NCBI RefSeq assembly: GCF_033807575.1
Contig: NC_084705.1
Span: 9,480,019-9,544,018 of the forward strand
Direction: 5' to 3'
Length of the DNA stretch: 64,000 nt
Origin: Cydia pomonella
Taxonomy: Eukaryota > Arthropoda > Insecta > Lepidoptera > Tortricidae
Part shown: one piece after another, positions 43,536-55,322 of the stretch
Position numbering within the stretch: position 1 is the first letter of the stretch
Layout of the letters: each line of letters begins with the position of its first letter
The notes under the pieces: model-generated
Database searches by the model: none
Seen by the model: only the letters and a program-made list of their open reading frames with translations
Told to the model about the DNA's origin: nothing
Made by a program: the position numbers and the translations under genes

Positions 43536-46500
43536 GTCATCAGTGTCATCACTTACAATATTAAAGTCCACTGCGAAGCTACGTAAATACAATTACGAGT
43601 AGGACCCACATAGGATACCTAAGGACCGCGAACCACGTTCGACGTGTTGCCTCTCTGGTCGAACTTGTAAATTCGTATGTAAGTGTGACATGGAGGCAAC
43701 ACATCGAACGTGATTCGCGGTAGGCCCTTCCTTTCTCAAGTCAGAAGAAAACTGAAAGCATGTAATAGAAGTAATAGTAGATGCGTGTGGCGCTGAGCGA
43801 AGTTCAATAATGTTCATATCGTAATTCGAATATAAACAATTCTTAAGATGCCATGGTTCTAGGAGCGGAGTTTTTGAAAACTCGTACTGCTTTTTTGGAT
43901 CACAATACGGTTGACAAAACTGTAATTAGCAATCTTGAGGTTTTTCTCTAGAGACTTCAGCGATTCAAATCCTGATTTTTTGACTTTCGCCACCTTTCGC
44001 TCGATATAAAAAAATCACGGATTACCTAAAATGGACTTTAAATATTCGCAACAATTTATGCACAAAAGCTAAACATGAATCATTATGAAAATTGCTTCTA
44101 GAAATGCGCAATTTTATTTTCGAGAGAACTCAGCGATTACTTTTTTCTTTTTTTAATCTTATAACAAATTAAAATTCAAAAATATCACGCAGATCCATCT
44201 TGCTCGCGCTTACGCCCAGTGAGAGCTATACCTACCATTATTCGCTATGTGCCCGACTGTCACGTAATCTAGCGTCCGCAAGTCTAGGGGAAAACGTCAA
44301 TTCACTCCATCTTATAAAACTACTCCATAACTAAAAACTACTGAACGGAATTTCATAGGACTTTCATCTATCAATAGAGTGATTCATGAGGAAGGCTTAG
44401 GTATATAACTTGTTAGCGTTTTGTGTAAATTGGTTGAAATATAATGATGTTCTCGGAAAAAAATCACGCTGGCTTTTTTCTTTTTTTTTTATACCACGAC
44501 GGTGGCAAACAAGCTAGGAGCTTTAATCGAAAACGCTGCCTAATCCGTTTGAGCTATAACAACACAATGTATGGTGGGGTTGTTTCTCATTCATAGGTCT
44601 ACAAGAAAGTCCGCCATGTTAAATGTCTATCTTTTAAGGATAACTTACTATACCCATTCTTAACTGCTAGAACAAGATCACGTAATATGTGGCATTTGCA
44701 AAGCTATTTACACGGATACATTATTTACAATTATCAAATTAAATACGTTAGTTATATTAAGCATTTCATAGAGATTACAATGGTCCCTTATACCATTCAA
44801 TTTAAATAAATATTTTAGGAGAAATCGTAAATTAAAGTTTCATTGCGAGCCATATAACTTGTGTGAAATGTTAAAGACGCTATCCGCAGTTAGTTCTAAT
44901 TTTTACCACCTTATGCGCTGGGATCGCTTTACTTACCCCCACCATGCACTTCGCACGGTCCCAACCTTACCTTATAATAAACCTACGTAATACAGTCAGC
45001 TTCACCTTCAGTAATAGATAGTTTCAATGCTTCAGGTTCGTAGGCCCCTTAATTAACAAAAAGCAATGTCTCAATTATTTCGACCACTATATATATATAT
45101 ATATATTTGCTTTAAAATGTCAAAATGCAGTCTACTTCACTGATTTCAATGCATGCGCAAAACATTTTTGTTTAATTTTAAGCGCGTTTAATGATCTGGA
45201 TTTATTTCGAAACTAGCAATCTCAGGTTTTGCATACTACACACACGTGTCAGGGTACTAACCTGTTAAGGTATTATCGTTTAAGGTATTATATTTTACTT
45301 ACTGGTAATTGTTGTGGCCAGTATAAGTAGTTTATTTTAGTCATTCTCCGTCTGCATTTTAATCAAGTCATTAAAACTATTTTAATTACCAATACCTAAC
45401 AAAAATTATAGTTTCGGAAAAAAGTGGCTGTGACATAATCGGACAGACAGACGGACATGACGAATCTATAAGGGTTCCGTTTTTTGCCATTTGGCTACGG
45501 AACCCTAAAAACAGTATATTCTAAAAGTACCATAGTTGTATTGCACAAGGCGTTCACTGATTAAAATATTTCCTTTGCCAGAATTAATCTTTGTATTCCT
45601 AAGATGTATTTAAGAAGTGGAGACACAGATTTTTGATTTAGGTGGGGTAAGGTGAGTTTTGGCGTTGACGACGTCTAGGGTTAATAATTGTTTAAGTTTA
45701 GGTTCTAACTAAAGTTAGGATCATTCTCTACTAAATCAAAGATATAGAATTATAGACGTACATTTCATCTAAATCGGTTCAGCGGTTATTGATTCCCCAT
45801 ACAAATCTACACCTGACTTTTCACTTTTAAGGGAAAATTTGTGGGATATAAACTATTATATATTCTTTCTCGGGACCGTAACTATCTCTATACCAAGTTT
45901 TATCTAAATCGGTTCAGCTATTATTGATTTCTCATACAAATCTCTACCTCCCTTGTCACACCCTTAAGGGATGATTTTTGAGATTAAAACTATCTTATAT
46001 TCTTCCTCGAGACTCAAACTGTCTGTATACAAAATTATAACAAAATTGGTTCAGCTGTTTAAGCACGCGATTTTAGGAGGAATTAAAAAAAAAGTTATTT
46101 TTTCATATTTTGTATATTTTTAGTTCGGAATGGTGTGGATATGTATCATAAATGAATTCGGCATCCTCGATTTATACGAAAACGATACCAAACTTGGCCT
46201 AGTAGCTTAAATGATATAGATATCAAGATAAAGCTGAGAGCCCCCTCCCTCCCCATTAAAATCTTGGGGCTCCACTTCTTAAGGGCCTACTAAAGCCGCG
46301 AATACCGGTTCGTAAGCCACGCCCGCTAGCTTCCTCAGTCCCCGCTAGCACGCACACATGGAAGCGCTCCGCGGACTCCGCGCACGTGTAGGTGAAAGCT
46401 CCATCTAGCGTTACAAAAGTTAACTACGATTATACGTGGTCAGCCAGAAACTTAATTCTTAGAAAATAAAAAAGATGGCGTTATTACTTGCTACTAGAAA

Positions 46501-46593
46501 ATAAAAAAATATATTGTTGTAAATTGTAATAAATCTGAGACTACAATATAGCCAATTTTTATTGTTGATTTTTGGAAGATGTTAATAGTATAG
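43536..46593. other. Left part of the interval between the two hAT-like copies; repeats, no gene
   Basis: It holds a fold-back at 43624-43723 (CCGCGAACCACGTTCGACGT and its partner), a reversed retroelement fragment at 44468-44515, an AGGGTTCCGTT/CGGAACCCT inverted repeat fragment at 45412-45511, a (TA)n run at 45087-45107 and the transposon at 45609-46283. In 43860-44460 and 44520-45080 I see nothing recognisable. Confidence 0.55.
45609..46283. mobile_element. DNA-transposon-like element with internal tandem units
   Basis: The ends TTTAAGAAGTGGAGACAC and GGGCTCCACTTCTTAAGG are inverted repeats. Inside, a unit of about 137 bp is repeated: TCTAAATCGGTTCAGCGGTT near 45767, TCTAAATCGGTTCAGCTATT near 45904, and a partial AAATTGGTTCAGCTGTTTAA near 46041. 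Each of the first two is followed by a CATACAAATCT block. No ORF is present. Confidence 0.6.
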
Positions 46594-48405
46594 TTAATTG
46601 TAAGTATAACACTACCTATCTTAGACCTTCTTCTTCCCATTATCACCAATATCTTTAATAATTCAATTTCTCTATGTAGCTTTCCGAACTCCTGGAAAGA
46701 CGCTGACATTATTCCCCTTCCAAAAAAGTCCAACCCTTCTTCCTTCTCTGATTTTAGACCTATATCCATTCTTCCATTCCTCTCAAAGGTTTTAGAGCGG
46801 CTTGTACAGTCGCAATTAACTTCTTTTCTAAATAAAAACTCCTTGTTTAATCCTTTCCAGTCAGGGTTTCGTTCCGGTCACAGCACGGTCACCGCACTAG
46901 TAAAGATTTCCGATGATATCCGTTCTGGCATGGATAACCGGAAGCTAACGGTATTGACGTTGTTAGATTTTAGCAACGCATTCAATACCGTTGACTTTGA
47001 CATCTTGTTGGGGGTATTGCGTTCTCTCAATGTTTCTCCTGCAGCAGTTAAGTGGTTTCACAGCTACTTGGATGGTCGCCGGCAACGGGTTAAAGCTGAT
47101 AACTCTTTATTTTCATCTTGGTGCAGTACGGTGGCTGGCGTTCCGCAGGGTGGCGTGCTGTCCCCTTTACTCTTTTCAATTTTCATAAATTCTATTACTT
47201 CTAATCTCCTTTCTTCTTATCATCTCTATGCCGACGACCTCCAAATCTACTCCCAAGGCCTGCTTGACGATTTACCCCTTGTTGTTCATTCCATTAACAC
47301 CGACTTAGAACGCATTTCTGAATGGAGCTCTTGCTATGGTTTAAATGTTAATCCGTCCAAAACTCAAGTTATTATCATTGGCAGCCCGAGAAGCATAGCA
47401 AGAGTCGATTTCGAAAGTTTACCTGGTGTTTTATTCGATGGGGTACTCATTCCCTTTTCTAACCAGGTTAAAAATCTTGGCGTGATAATAGATCGAACTC
47501 TTTCTTGGTCTCCGCAGATCAGCGAGGTGAGCAGGAAGATCTTTGCTACAGTTGGTTCCCTACGTCGCCTTCGTAACTTCTTGCCTCTCGCCACTAAAAT
47601 TGCGCTTGCTCAGTCTCTCCTTCTGCCTATTTTAGATTATGCAGATATCTGCTATTTAGACCTTACTGAAGAGCAATTGAACAAACTTGATCGACTTCAA
47701 AATGTTTGCATTAGATTTATTTTTGGATTGCGCAAATTTGATCATATTTCAAGCTTTCGTTCAAAGCTTAAGTGGCTACCTATTCGTTTCCGTCGCAACG
47801 CACATATTCTCTCCCTCCTGTATGCCACTCTGTTTCACCCCAATACTCCTTGTTATCTTAAAACTCGGTTTAAATTTCTTTCCTCTATCAGATGCTCTCA
47901 AAATCTGTTACTAGTTCCCCCTCCTTCCTCTTCGAAATTTTACATTAACTCTTTCAGTTTTCGCGCTGTCCGGCTGTGGAATGCTCTGCCCGTTGACATC
48001 AAACGTGCTAAATCGCTCTCTATTTTTAAAAACCGATTAAAAGAACATTACTTGTCTCTTTCATAAATGTAGTTGTTATTCTTGAAATTCTTCGTTATTT
48101 GTATGGCTTTTCCTTTGTCATTTATTTATATATTTATTTGTTATTTATATATTGTTTATATATAGTAATAAATGTAGTATACCTATATATATTAAATATT
48201 TGTAGTATATGTATTTTATTTTATTTTTGCACCACCCGTTACCTTGATTATGTTCGCCATTTCTCTATCTGAAGGTTGTCTGGAAGAGATCGCTGTTTAG
48301 CGATAAGTCCGCCTGTTGTTACCTACATATTTATACCTTTACATACTTTGTACCATTTTTTTTTTTTTTGTAGTGTGCAATAAAGCATTTTATTATTATT
48401 ATTAT
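46594..48405 (+). mobile_element. 5'-truncated LINE with RT domain and (TTA)n tail
   Basis: The frame is open from about 46594 to the stop at 48066. It reads LLLPIITNIFNNSISLCSFP, SWKDADIIPLPKKSNP, FRPISILPFLSKVLERLV, then QSGFRSGHSTVTALV, GVPQGGVLSPLLFSIFINS and the catalytic YADD at 47227-47238, then a typical C-terminal FRAVRLWNALPVDIK. Fingers, palm and thumb of a non-LTR reverse transcriptase are intact; the endonuclease part is missing by 5' truncation. The 3' UTR contains GGTTGTCTGGAAGAGATCGC and ends AATAAAGCATTTTATTATTA. The family is CR1/Jockey-like by eye. Its tail is the insertion site of the next element. Confidence 0.85.
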
Positions 48406-51400
48406 TTTTTTTTTTTTTTAATTTGTTTTTCTCTCCTAAATGGAGGTGATTTTACTTCCATAATCGCGGGCTTTTGGCCAAATGATGATGGAATTTAAGA
48501 TCCTACTGTTCTAAAGATAGGAATTTACGTACTAATCTACAAGTGTTCATGATCACTGCTTTTTGTAGAAGTATGTATGTAAGTGGGTGTACTTCAAGAG
48601 TTTTTAGACTAGTGTGCAGAGTGCGGGGAATTACGCCTGTGGACGAAATTACAATCGGAACAGTTTTAACTGTGCTTACTTTCCATTGGTTTTTGATTTC
48701 TATGGTCAAATCGGTGTATTTGCTGATTTTCTCGGTATGAGTGGACACAAGATTATGCGTATTGGGGACCGCTATGTCAATAAGATATACAATTTTTGCA
48801 GCTTTATCGTGTAGTGTAATGTCCGGTCTGTTGTAATGAACTGTTTTGTCGGTTATAATAGTTCTGTCCCAATACAGTTTGTGTTTAGTCGTTTCTAATA
48901 CTGTTTCCGGAGTATATTTGTAATAAGGTGTCCTGTTATTTATGAGTTGGTACTTAACTGCGAGGTATTGATGGATGATGGCTGCTACTTGGTCGTGTCG
49001 GTGTTTGTAGTCGGTTTGTGTAATAGAACGACATGCTCCGGTTATGTGCTGGATGGTCTCTGAGGCGGCGTGGCAGCGTCGGCATGAATCTGTAGATAGG
49101 TTTTGGTCGCGGATAATGTGTTTTCTATAGTTCCTAGTGTCTATGATTTGGTCCTGAATGGCTATCATAAACCCTTCAGTCTCGGGAAATAGCTCACCTT
49201 TTTTAAGCCACATGTTAGATGCCAGCTTGTCGTGGTTAGGGTTTATAAGGTCAAGTCGGTGCCTACCGTGTAGTGATTTTTGTACCCATGCCTGAAGGTA
49301 TTGCTGCGGCTCGGCTATTTCTTCATTTTTTTGTTTTGTATAGTCATTCAGGTTCAGTGGAGTAAATTTGTGATCTATTTTAACAATGGACTGGTGAAGT
49401 TGAGAACGTGGGGACTGGTCGTGGAAAAAATTTCTAAGGGAACTTATCTGCTTATTGTGAAGGTTCTTAACATCTATTAAACCCCTTCCGCCTTCCGCTT
49501 TTGGTAGAATCAATCTCTGAATACAGCTTCTTGGATGATGTTTACGGTATTTTGTCATTAATGTATTAAGAGTTCTTTGAAGATTGCTGAGATCTGTCTG
49601 TGACCACTGTATTATACCAAACGAATAGGTGAGTATTGGAATTGCATATGCATTTATTGCCTTGATGGTGTTTCGCGAGTTGAGATGGGTATTAAGAATT
49701 TTGTGAAGTCTATCTGAAAATTTCTGTCTGAGAGTTGATTTAATTACTTTATGATGGATTTGCTTTGACTGTTGATAACCAAGATACTTGTAACCAGCTT
49801 CTTCGTGTACGGGATCTATTCTTTCTCCACTGTTAAGCGTGTAACTGTTGTGCTCTATTTTACCGGCTCTAATCGACTGGATTTTGCATTTGTCAATGCC
49901 AAATTCCATGCGTATACTAGATGAAAAAGTTTGTGTTATGTCTGCAAGTTTGTGAATGTCTGTTAAATTATTACTGTAGAGTTTGATGTCGTCCATGTAC
50001 ATTAAATGAGATAATTTGTGGGAGATATTACCATGTTTTAGTTGAAATCCAGCCATACTGTTATTAAGTAAATTTGAGAGCGGATTAAGTGCGAGGCAAA
50101 ACCATAGTGGGCTAAGAGCGTCTCCCTGGAAAATGCCTCTGCGTATGTTAATTGGTTCCGTTGCAATATGGTTGGTAGTGTTGGAGATTTTGAGAACGGT
50201 TGACCAGTGCAACATTATAGTTTTTAGGAAATTGATGATTGTGTGATGTATTTTATAATGTTTAAGGATATAGATAAGCCAGGTATGCGGTACTGAGTCG
50301 AATGCCTTTTTATAATCGATGTACATGGTATAAATGTCTTTTTTCTTCTTAAGAGCATGTTTAGAAATAACAGCGTCTATAGTAAGTTGTTCTTTGCAGC
50401 CCTGACTATTTGGTCGACACCCTTTCTGCTGCTCTGCTAATAGATTGTGTGTGTTTATGTGCCTGTATATTAGCTTACTAAGACAAGACGTCATGATTTT
50501 ATAGATATTCTGCAAACAGGTTATGGGTCTATACTTAGCAGGGTTTTTTCTGTCGGTGATATCTTTAGACAGCATGTGTGTTGTACCTTGAGTAATATAG
50601 TGCGGTAAAGTTTCAGGAGAGTGAATGAATTCGTTAATATGTTTGAGTAAAATCGGGTGGAAATATGTAAACTTTTTTAGCCAGTAATTGTGGATATTAT
50701 CGGAGCCAGTGGCTTTCCAGTTATGAGTTTTATTTATGACTGATTGTAGGAGATCGAGGCTGATGTGTTCAAATGCCATGTCAGGCACGGGATTCAGCTG
50801 TTCTTTGTCAGCCTCAATCCATTCGGCGCTTTGGTGCTCTACTGGTTTGGACCATATCTCAGACCAAAACTGGTGCAGATGTTCCGCTGTTGGGAGTTCA
50901 GAGTCTTCGGTGGAGTTTTGTCCCGGTTCGTTAATACGATTGTGAGAATTCTGTAAAGTTCTGTAAAACACCTTTTCATTATTCGCAAACTGTTTGTTCT
51001 GTGTTTTTCGGAGCGTAGTAAGTTTATATCTTCGTAGTCTGCTAGTGAGTGCGCTAAGTTTTTGTTTAAGGGTGTCAAGAAAATGGGTAAGGTGTGTATT
51101 TTCATCTTCGTGTCGGGAGTGAATCTTATACTGTCTTTTGATCAAATTTATATGTCTCGTGAGTCTCGGGCTGTTGTTACCATTAATGAATTCTGTAAGT
51201 CTACCTATTTTAGATCTTAAACCTGTAATTCTGTCTTGTAGTCTTTTCTGCCAGTTTGGGGGTTGGTTATTATGTTGGGGGGAGTATGTTGAGTCCCTAA
51301 CCTTATAGCCGTTTTGGGTGGCTGCTGCAACGGCAGCGCAATAAAGAGTTGTTTGGGTGTCTTCAAAGTTCGAGTCTTGGGTTAAATATTTTGGGAGTAT

Positions 51401-52132
51401 GATATTGTTTATAAAATGGACAATAGCTACAAGTTTTTTAGACGGTTTCTGTTTAGGTATGCTAGGTCTATTGGTGGGTTCAGAACTGTCAAACCGTTCC
51501 TTAGCGGCTAAGAAATTTGTTTCAATCTCCTTTTGTATTGTTGAAGGGAGATAATTTGTTAGTGTTTCATTTTCACATGTATTTACAGTATCAGCATGGG
51601 CATCAGGACTATTAACAAAAGTGTTGTTATCAGTAGCAGGTGCTTCGTCGTATGAGTCAGTCTGTTGGGATTCTGTCATATCTCTGGTGTGGAGTATGTT
51701 ATCATCTAAGTTTAGTTCACACGAAACATCGTCTTTAATTTCCTGAAGTCGATGTTCAGTCACGTACTTATTATAAATTATTGCTCGACGCTGATCTGCT
51801 ATTCTCTGTTCCGATATATGAGACAGTTGGGGGTGTTTAGCAATGACTGTTTGATGTAATGGTTTTCGATATGCAGTTATGATGGTCTCTAAACGTGTTA
51901 TTCTGTAATACTCTTTTATTATTGATTCGTTGATTTCGTTCGTCCAGCTCATACGTTGATTATTGTTTTGTGGTACAATTTGTGACAAATGGGAGGGAGA
52001 AGGTCTCTCATTCAAGTCATTTTCTGCTAGTTTTCTAATTTCTGCAATATCTGACTCGGACAAGAGTTTATTTCCTACTATAGCCCTTCGCTGATCTCCT
52101 AGTCGTTGTCTACTTACATTAAACGTCGGGAA
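48405..52132 (-). mobile_element. R4/Dong-like retrotransposon inserted in a TTA repeat
   Basis: On the minus strand a coding frame is followed by a short 3' UTR and an A-run (T-run 48405-48419 on plus). Both edges abut TTA repeats: TTATTATTATTATT at 48389-48405 and TTTATTATTAT at 52133-52143. Dong of the silkworm is known to insert in TAA repeats and belongs to the R4 clade, which uses a restriction-like endonuclease. The coding content fits that clade. The frame is still open where it meets the right TTA repeat, so the 5' end is truncated. Confidence 0.8.
48503..52132 (-). CDS. R4/Dong-like retrotransposon polyprotein (RT plus restriction-like endonuclease), 5' partial
   Basis: The frame runs without a stop from the element edge at 52132 to 48503, about 1209 codons. 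Residues below count from an in-frame TTG at 52063, which gives 1186. The N-terminal part has repeated RLGDQRRAIV/RIADQRRAII-like helices, perhaps DNA-binding. The RT has NPAKYRPITCLQNIYKI, IDYKKAFDSVPHTW, RRGIFQGDALSPLWFCLALN and the catalytic YMDD at residues 689-692. A CCHC knuckle C-x2-C-x8-H-x4-C starts at residue 994. A restriction-like endonuclease follows, with RPD at 1079-1081 and YLIDIAVP after it. No frameshift is seen, so the protein may still be expressible, but the truncated 5' end makes an autonomous copy unlikely. It is encoded against the direction of the LINE it interrupted. Confidence 0.85.
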   Translation of the reverse strand, partial: FPTFNVSRQRLGDQRRAIVGNKLLSESDIAEIRKLAENDLNERPSPSHLSQIVPQNNNQRMSWTNEINESIIKEYYRITRLETIITAYRKPLHQTVIAKHPQLSHISEQRIADQRRAIIYNKYVTEHRLQEIKDDVSCELNLDDNILHTRDMTESQQTDSYDEAPATDNNTFVNSPDAHADTVNTCENETLTNYLPSTIQKEIETNFLAAKERFDSSEPTNRPSIPKQKPSKKLVAIVHFINNIILPKYLTQDSNFEDTQTTLYCAAVAAATQNGYKVRDSTYSPQHNNQPPNWQKRLQDRITGLRSKIGRLTEFINGNNSPRLTRHINLIKRQYKIHSRHEDENTHLTHFLDTLKQKLSALTSRLRRYKLTTLRKTQNKQFANNEKVFYRTLQNSHNRINEPGQNSTEDSELPTAEHLHQFWSEIWSKPVEHQSAEWIEADKEQLNPVPDMAFEHISLDLLQSVINKTHNWKATGSDNIHNYWLKKFTYFHPILLKHINEFIHSPETLPHYITQGTTHMLSKDITDRKNPAKYRPITCLQNIYKIMTSCLSKLIYRHINTHNLLAEQQKGCRPNSQGCKEQLTIDAVISKHALKKKKDIYTMYIDYKKAFDSVPHTWLIYILKHYKIHHTIINFLKTIMLHWSTVLKISNTTNHIATEPINIRRGIFQGDALSPLWFCLALNPLSNLLNNSMAGFQLKHGNISHKLSHLMYMDDIKLYSNNLTDIHKLADITQTFSSSIRMEFGIDKCKIQSIRAGKIEHNSYTLNSGERIDPVHEEAGYKYLGYQQSKQIHHKVIKSTLRQKFSDRLHKILNTHLNSRNTIKAINAYAIPILTYSFGIIQWSQTDLSNLQRTLNTLMTKYRKHHPRSCIQRLILPKAEGGRGLIDVKNLHNKQISSLRNFFHDQSPRSQLHQSIVKIDHKFTPLNLNDYTKQKNEEIAEPQQYLQAWVQKSLHGRHRLDLINPNHDKLASNMWLKKGELFPETEGFMIAIQDQIIDTRNYRKHIIRDQNLSTDSCRRCHAASETIQHITGACRSITQTDYKHRHDQVAAIIHQYLAVKYQLINNRTPYYKYTPETVLETTKHKLYWDRTIITDKTVHYNRPDITLHDKAAKIVYLIDIAVPNTHNLVSTHTEKISKYTDLTIEIKNQWKVSTVKTVPIVISSTGVIPRTLHTSLKTLEVHPLTYILLQKAVIMNTCRLVRKFLSLEQ

Positions 52133-52143
52133 TTTATTATTAT

Positions 52144-54525
52144 CTTTTTAAATTCGGTATCTTACATTGTTAGTTATCATATTTTATTTAGTAATATATT
52201 GTTGAGGCAGGAAATACAGGGTGCCGTTTTCCGACGACCAATTTTTCGGATGATAGTGAATCACAGTTGTCAGTGGGAACTACCTACATATAAAAAAAGA
52301 AAAAAGTAAGTAATATGGTAACAACGAAAACTACCAAAAAAAAGTGAAGTAAGTATTTTTATTACGCTGAAATATGTAATATTCAACTAATAACTTTTAA
52401 ACAATTACTCAAACAATCAGGGTGATTCTTAAATTGTGTCCAGAAAAATATTTTTTCATAAAAGCTTTTTATTTTTCACATATTGTTACGTATAAAAAGC
52501 ATTTTTTGATGCATATGGTCAAGCTTAATACCCTCAGGAAAGGTAAATAAAATGAGTACATAATCACGGTTGTCACAAAGTGTCCCTCAGTCATGACGTT
52601 TCAGCATTTTGGCGGCCAACTCCACTATTTTGAATTATACAATATTTTTAATATAGCCTAAGTATAACTACGACACATCGAATGACATACGTTGAAATTC
52701 GTCAAACTGCGCTGTAGAGCGTGACAAAGAATCGGATACACATCATACATCCACATACACGCGGAAACCATTTTTCTGCTTTGGCAGTTCGGCAATAATA
52801 ACAAATGAACGTAGCTAAAAAAATCCATTTCTAAAGAGTGAATATGCCTCGAAATTAATCAAACGAATTGAGAATGTCACGACCACGTGTCTATATGTCA
52901 CGAACATGGATTCAAAAGTCCGTGGTGGGGACAGAATTTTGAGGCCACTGTCGTGACAATTTGAAACATGTTCGGTATTACCTAAAAATTACCTTTGACT
53001 TTGCAAATATTAAATAATTAGCTCAATCTCGAATGTAGTAGGTATATCTTATGTTACAAACAATAACGTGAAATGAGTACTGACTTTTAAAACTCAAACA
53101 CGGCGGTGATGCGTTAAGGTTGACCTTTGTTTTTTCTTTAATTAACACAAATAAATAATTTTCGACAACACTTCTCCCTTCAGCCATTTGCAAATATGAC
53201 ACCAACACAGTATTGCTGTTCTAAAAAAATAGCGTTAAAAAGGCTGCCAGACGTAAAGGTAACTTTCTACCGAGTACTGCATGTTTATGTTACCACGCGC
53301 GGCGGTGACACGAAAACTGATCTCGTATGTTATTAAAATTTTTATAAAGTCGTTATATATCCATACAATTTTTAAACCGTATTGTGGAATAGGTGTAAGT
53401 GTTAACATTTCATATAAAATTCTTCCAAAATCACTTTCAAAGAAAAATAAGATATCATAAAATCCGAGGAAGTCACACTACACGTTTCGTGACATTTCGA
53501 ACTCCTTAATATGTTTCTAATAAATGCTCTTAGGATATTAGGTTGACATAAAACTAGAGGTAAATTACTAAGTATATTGATATTCAGTTAACTTATTTTC
53601 TTACAAATATATGCTATTCTTACTGTTTTTTTTTTTATTTTGTTTATTATTTTGACTGTTTTTAATTTAAGTTAATTTGTATTGTATTTTCGTTTGTTTG
53701 TGATGTAATTATGGGTCTTTCACCTGAAATAAACGATTACATAATATCGTTCCCCTGGCTTTGGTTCACTGTGATTTTCATTCCCGTGTGTTTTGATATA
53801 AAATGTATTCTTCATGGGCATGTACAATGTTAAATCATATGTCAAGTAAATGATTATTTACTTTCATGGATTAAGTAAAATTATCGTAATCATAACAGTT
53901 GATCAAAGACATACTTATTTCTTTTCCCCTGGTTCTCATTCCATCCCTTTGGACTGGGGTTTCAACTAAAATCAACGCTTGGCACTTCGTTCTATAGATC
54001 TTAAAAATGACATTAAGTTGCTAAGAGCGTTCTATGATTCAGTGTATTATTTTGGAACTAATTGTTCCGAAATTCATTGTCATTATGTCATTCCTTGTCA
54101 TTCCCTTATCGGTTTTTTTCATTCCCTCGTCGCTTTTAGATTGATGGGCTTATAGTGATATTATATTTAATAATCTGATTTCAAAGAACGACCCTTCAAT
54201 GCCCGCCATAAGCTAATTGGTTGGCTAATGGTTTCAAGAGCATGGACAAATAAAGTATAGACTAACATTATCAACACAGAATCGCGTTCCTCTGAAATGA
54301 AAAGTTTGATCGGGATATCCATAATTGCACAAAGCCGTCTATTAGGAACTACTTTAATTATCAGACAGTTAGACAAGAGGTTGAAGCAACTGTTAAATGG
54401 TGGTATCTACTATAGCAGTTGCCTAAACTTACAGGAGAGCGATTTTGTAAAGACATTGTTAGTAAGCGATTTTGCTAAGTATAAAACTTTAATCGTCTTT
54501 GTCAAGAATAAGATATATTAATAAG
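52144..54525. other. Right part of the interval between the hAT-like copies; nothing recognised
   Basis: It is AT-rich. A retroelement-like 3' end with GATGTAATTATGGGTCTTTC and ACCTGAAATAAACG lies at about 53640-53745. Short open frames (53023-53208, 54167-54376, 54297-54521) show no domain. Direct ATTCC/TCATTCC words are frequent near 53930-54130. Confidence 0.5.
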
Positions 54526-55314
54526 CAGGGGTCGGACAAAAAGTGCGGATGACGTAAAAATGACGTACTTAATCTTGCACACAGGATGATGTTTGAGTTT
54601 GTATTTAAACTTCCGTGTGACATGTAGTAACAAAGTAGTATTAATGAAGTAACAAAATAATCGTAAATAAATCCATGGAATTAATAATACAGGTGGTAGG
54701 GTGATGTAGTGAATAAAATAAATTTCACGAAACTTGTTACCATAAGGTATAATTATTTGAAATTAGTTAGAACAAGTCTGTGGGATCCTCAGATAAATAG
54801 GTTTAATAGTCAAAAGTGGGAACAGTAGGTAAGATTAGCAGTATACGTGTTTGTCACGTACCTCCAAAAACGGAAAATTGCCACAATATTCGAGTAAAGA
54901 TGACATTTTAGAGCGTTTTCTTATATATTAGTAAATATAAATTTTAGCTAAATATAATCGTGAGGATACAATAGCTAAACAATAACGAAGTCAATTTATT
55001 GTTCAGTCAGCGTCAAATACTTCGTAGCAGTCAAAGTAGCCAAATAGTTCGGTACACCATATATTTAGTATGGTGTACCGAACTATTTGGCCACTTTGAC
55101 TGCTACGAAGTATTTGACGCTGACTGTTCATCTGATTGACAATGTGTCAGTCAAAAACGTACTTACTCATTTCAAGTGGCGATATCGTTTAATAAAGAGG
55201 TCAATAAAGAGATTGATAAATGATACGTGATAATTGTTTATGAAAATCAAAAATACTATTTGAAATCATCCTATAAGTGGTTTGACGTCATTCGCACTTT
55301 TTGTCCGACCCCTG
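54526..55314. mobile_element. 789-bp non-autonomous hAT-like element, copy 2
   Basis: It has the same termini, length and interior as copy 1, in the same orientation, with the nested fold-back at 55003-55126. The left flank is TTAATAAG and the right flank is GTGATGAC (55315-55322). The right flank equals the left flank of copy 1, not its own left flank. Confidence 0.85.
55003..55126. mobile_element. Fold-back MITE nested in hAT-like copy 2
   Basis: It is the same as 43224-43347, so it was already in the hAT-like element before that was duplicated. Confidence 0.75.
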
Positions 55315-55322
55315 GTGATGAC

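Noticed and set aside
42739..43543. GATGACC...GGTCATC as an extension of the inverted repeats of hAT-like copy 1
   Set aside because: Copy 2 has different bases at its left end, so the terminal repeat stops at CAGGGG; the match is a chance property of the flanks.
45087..45107. (TA)n run
   Set aside because: Plain microsatellite with no sign of function.
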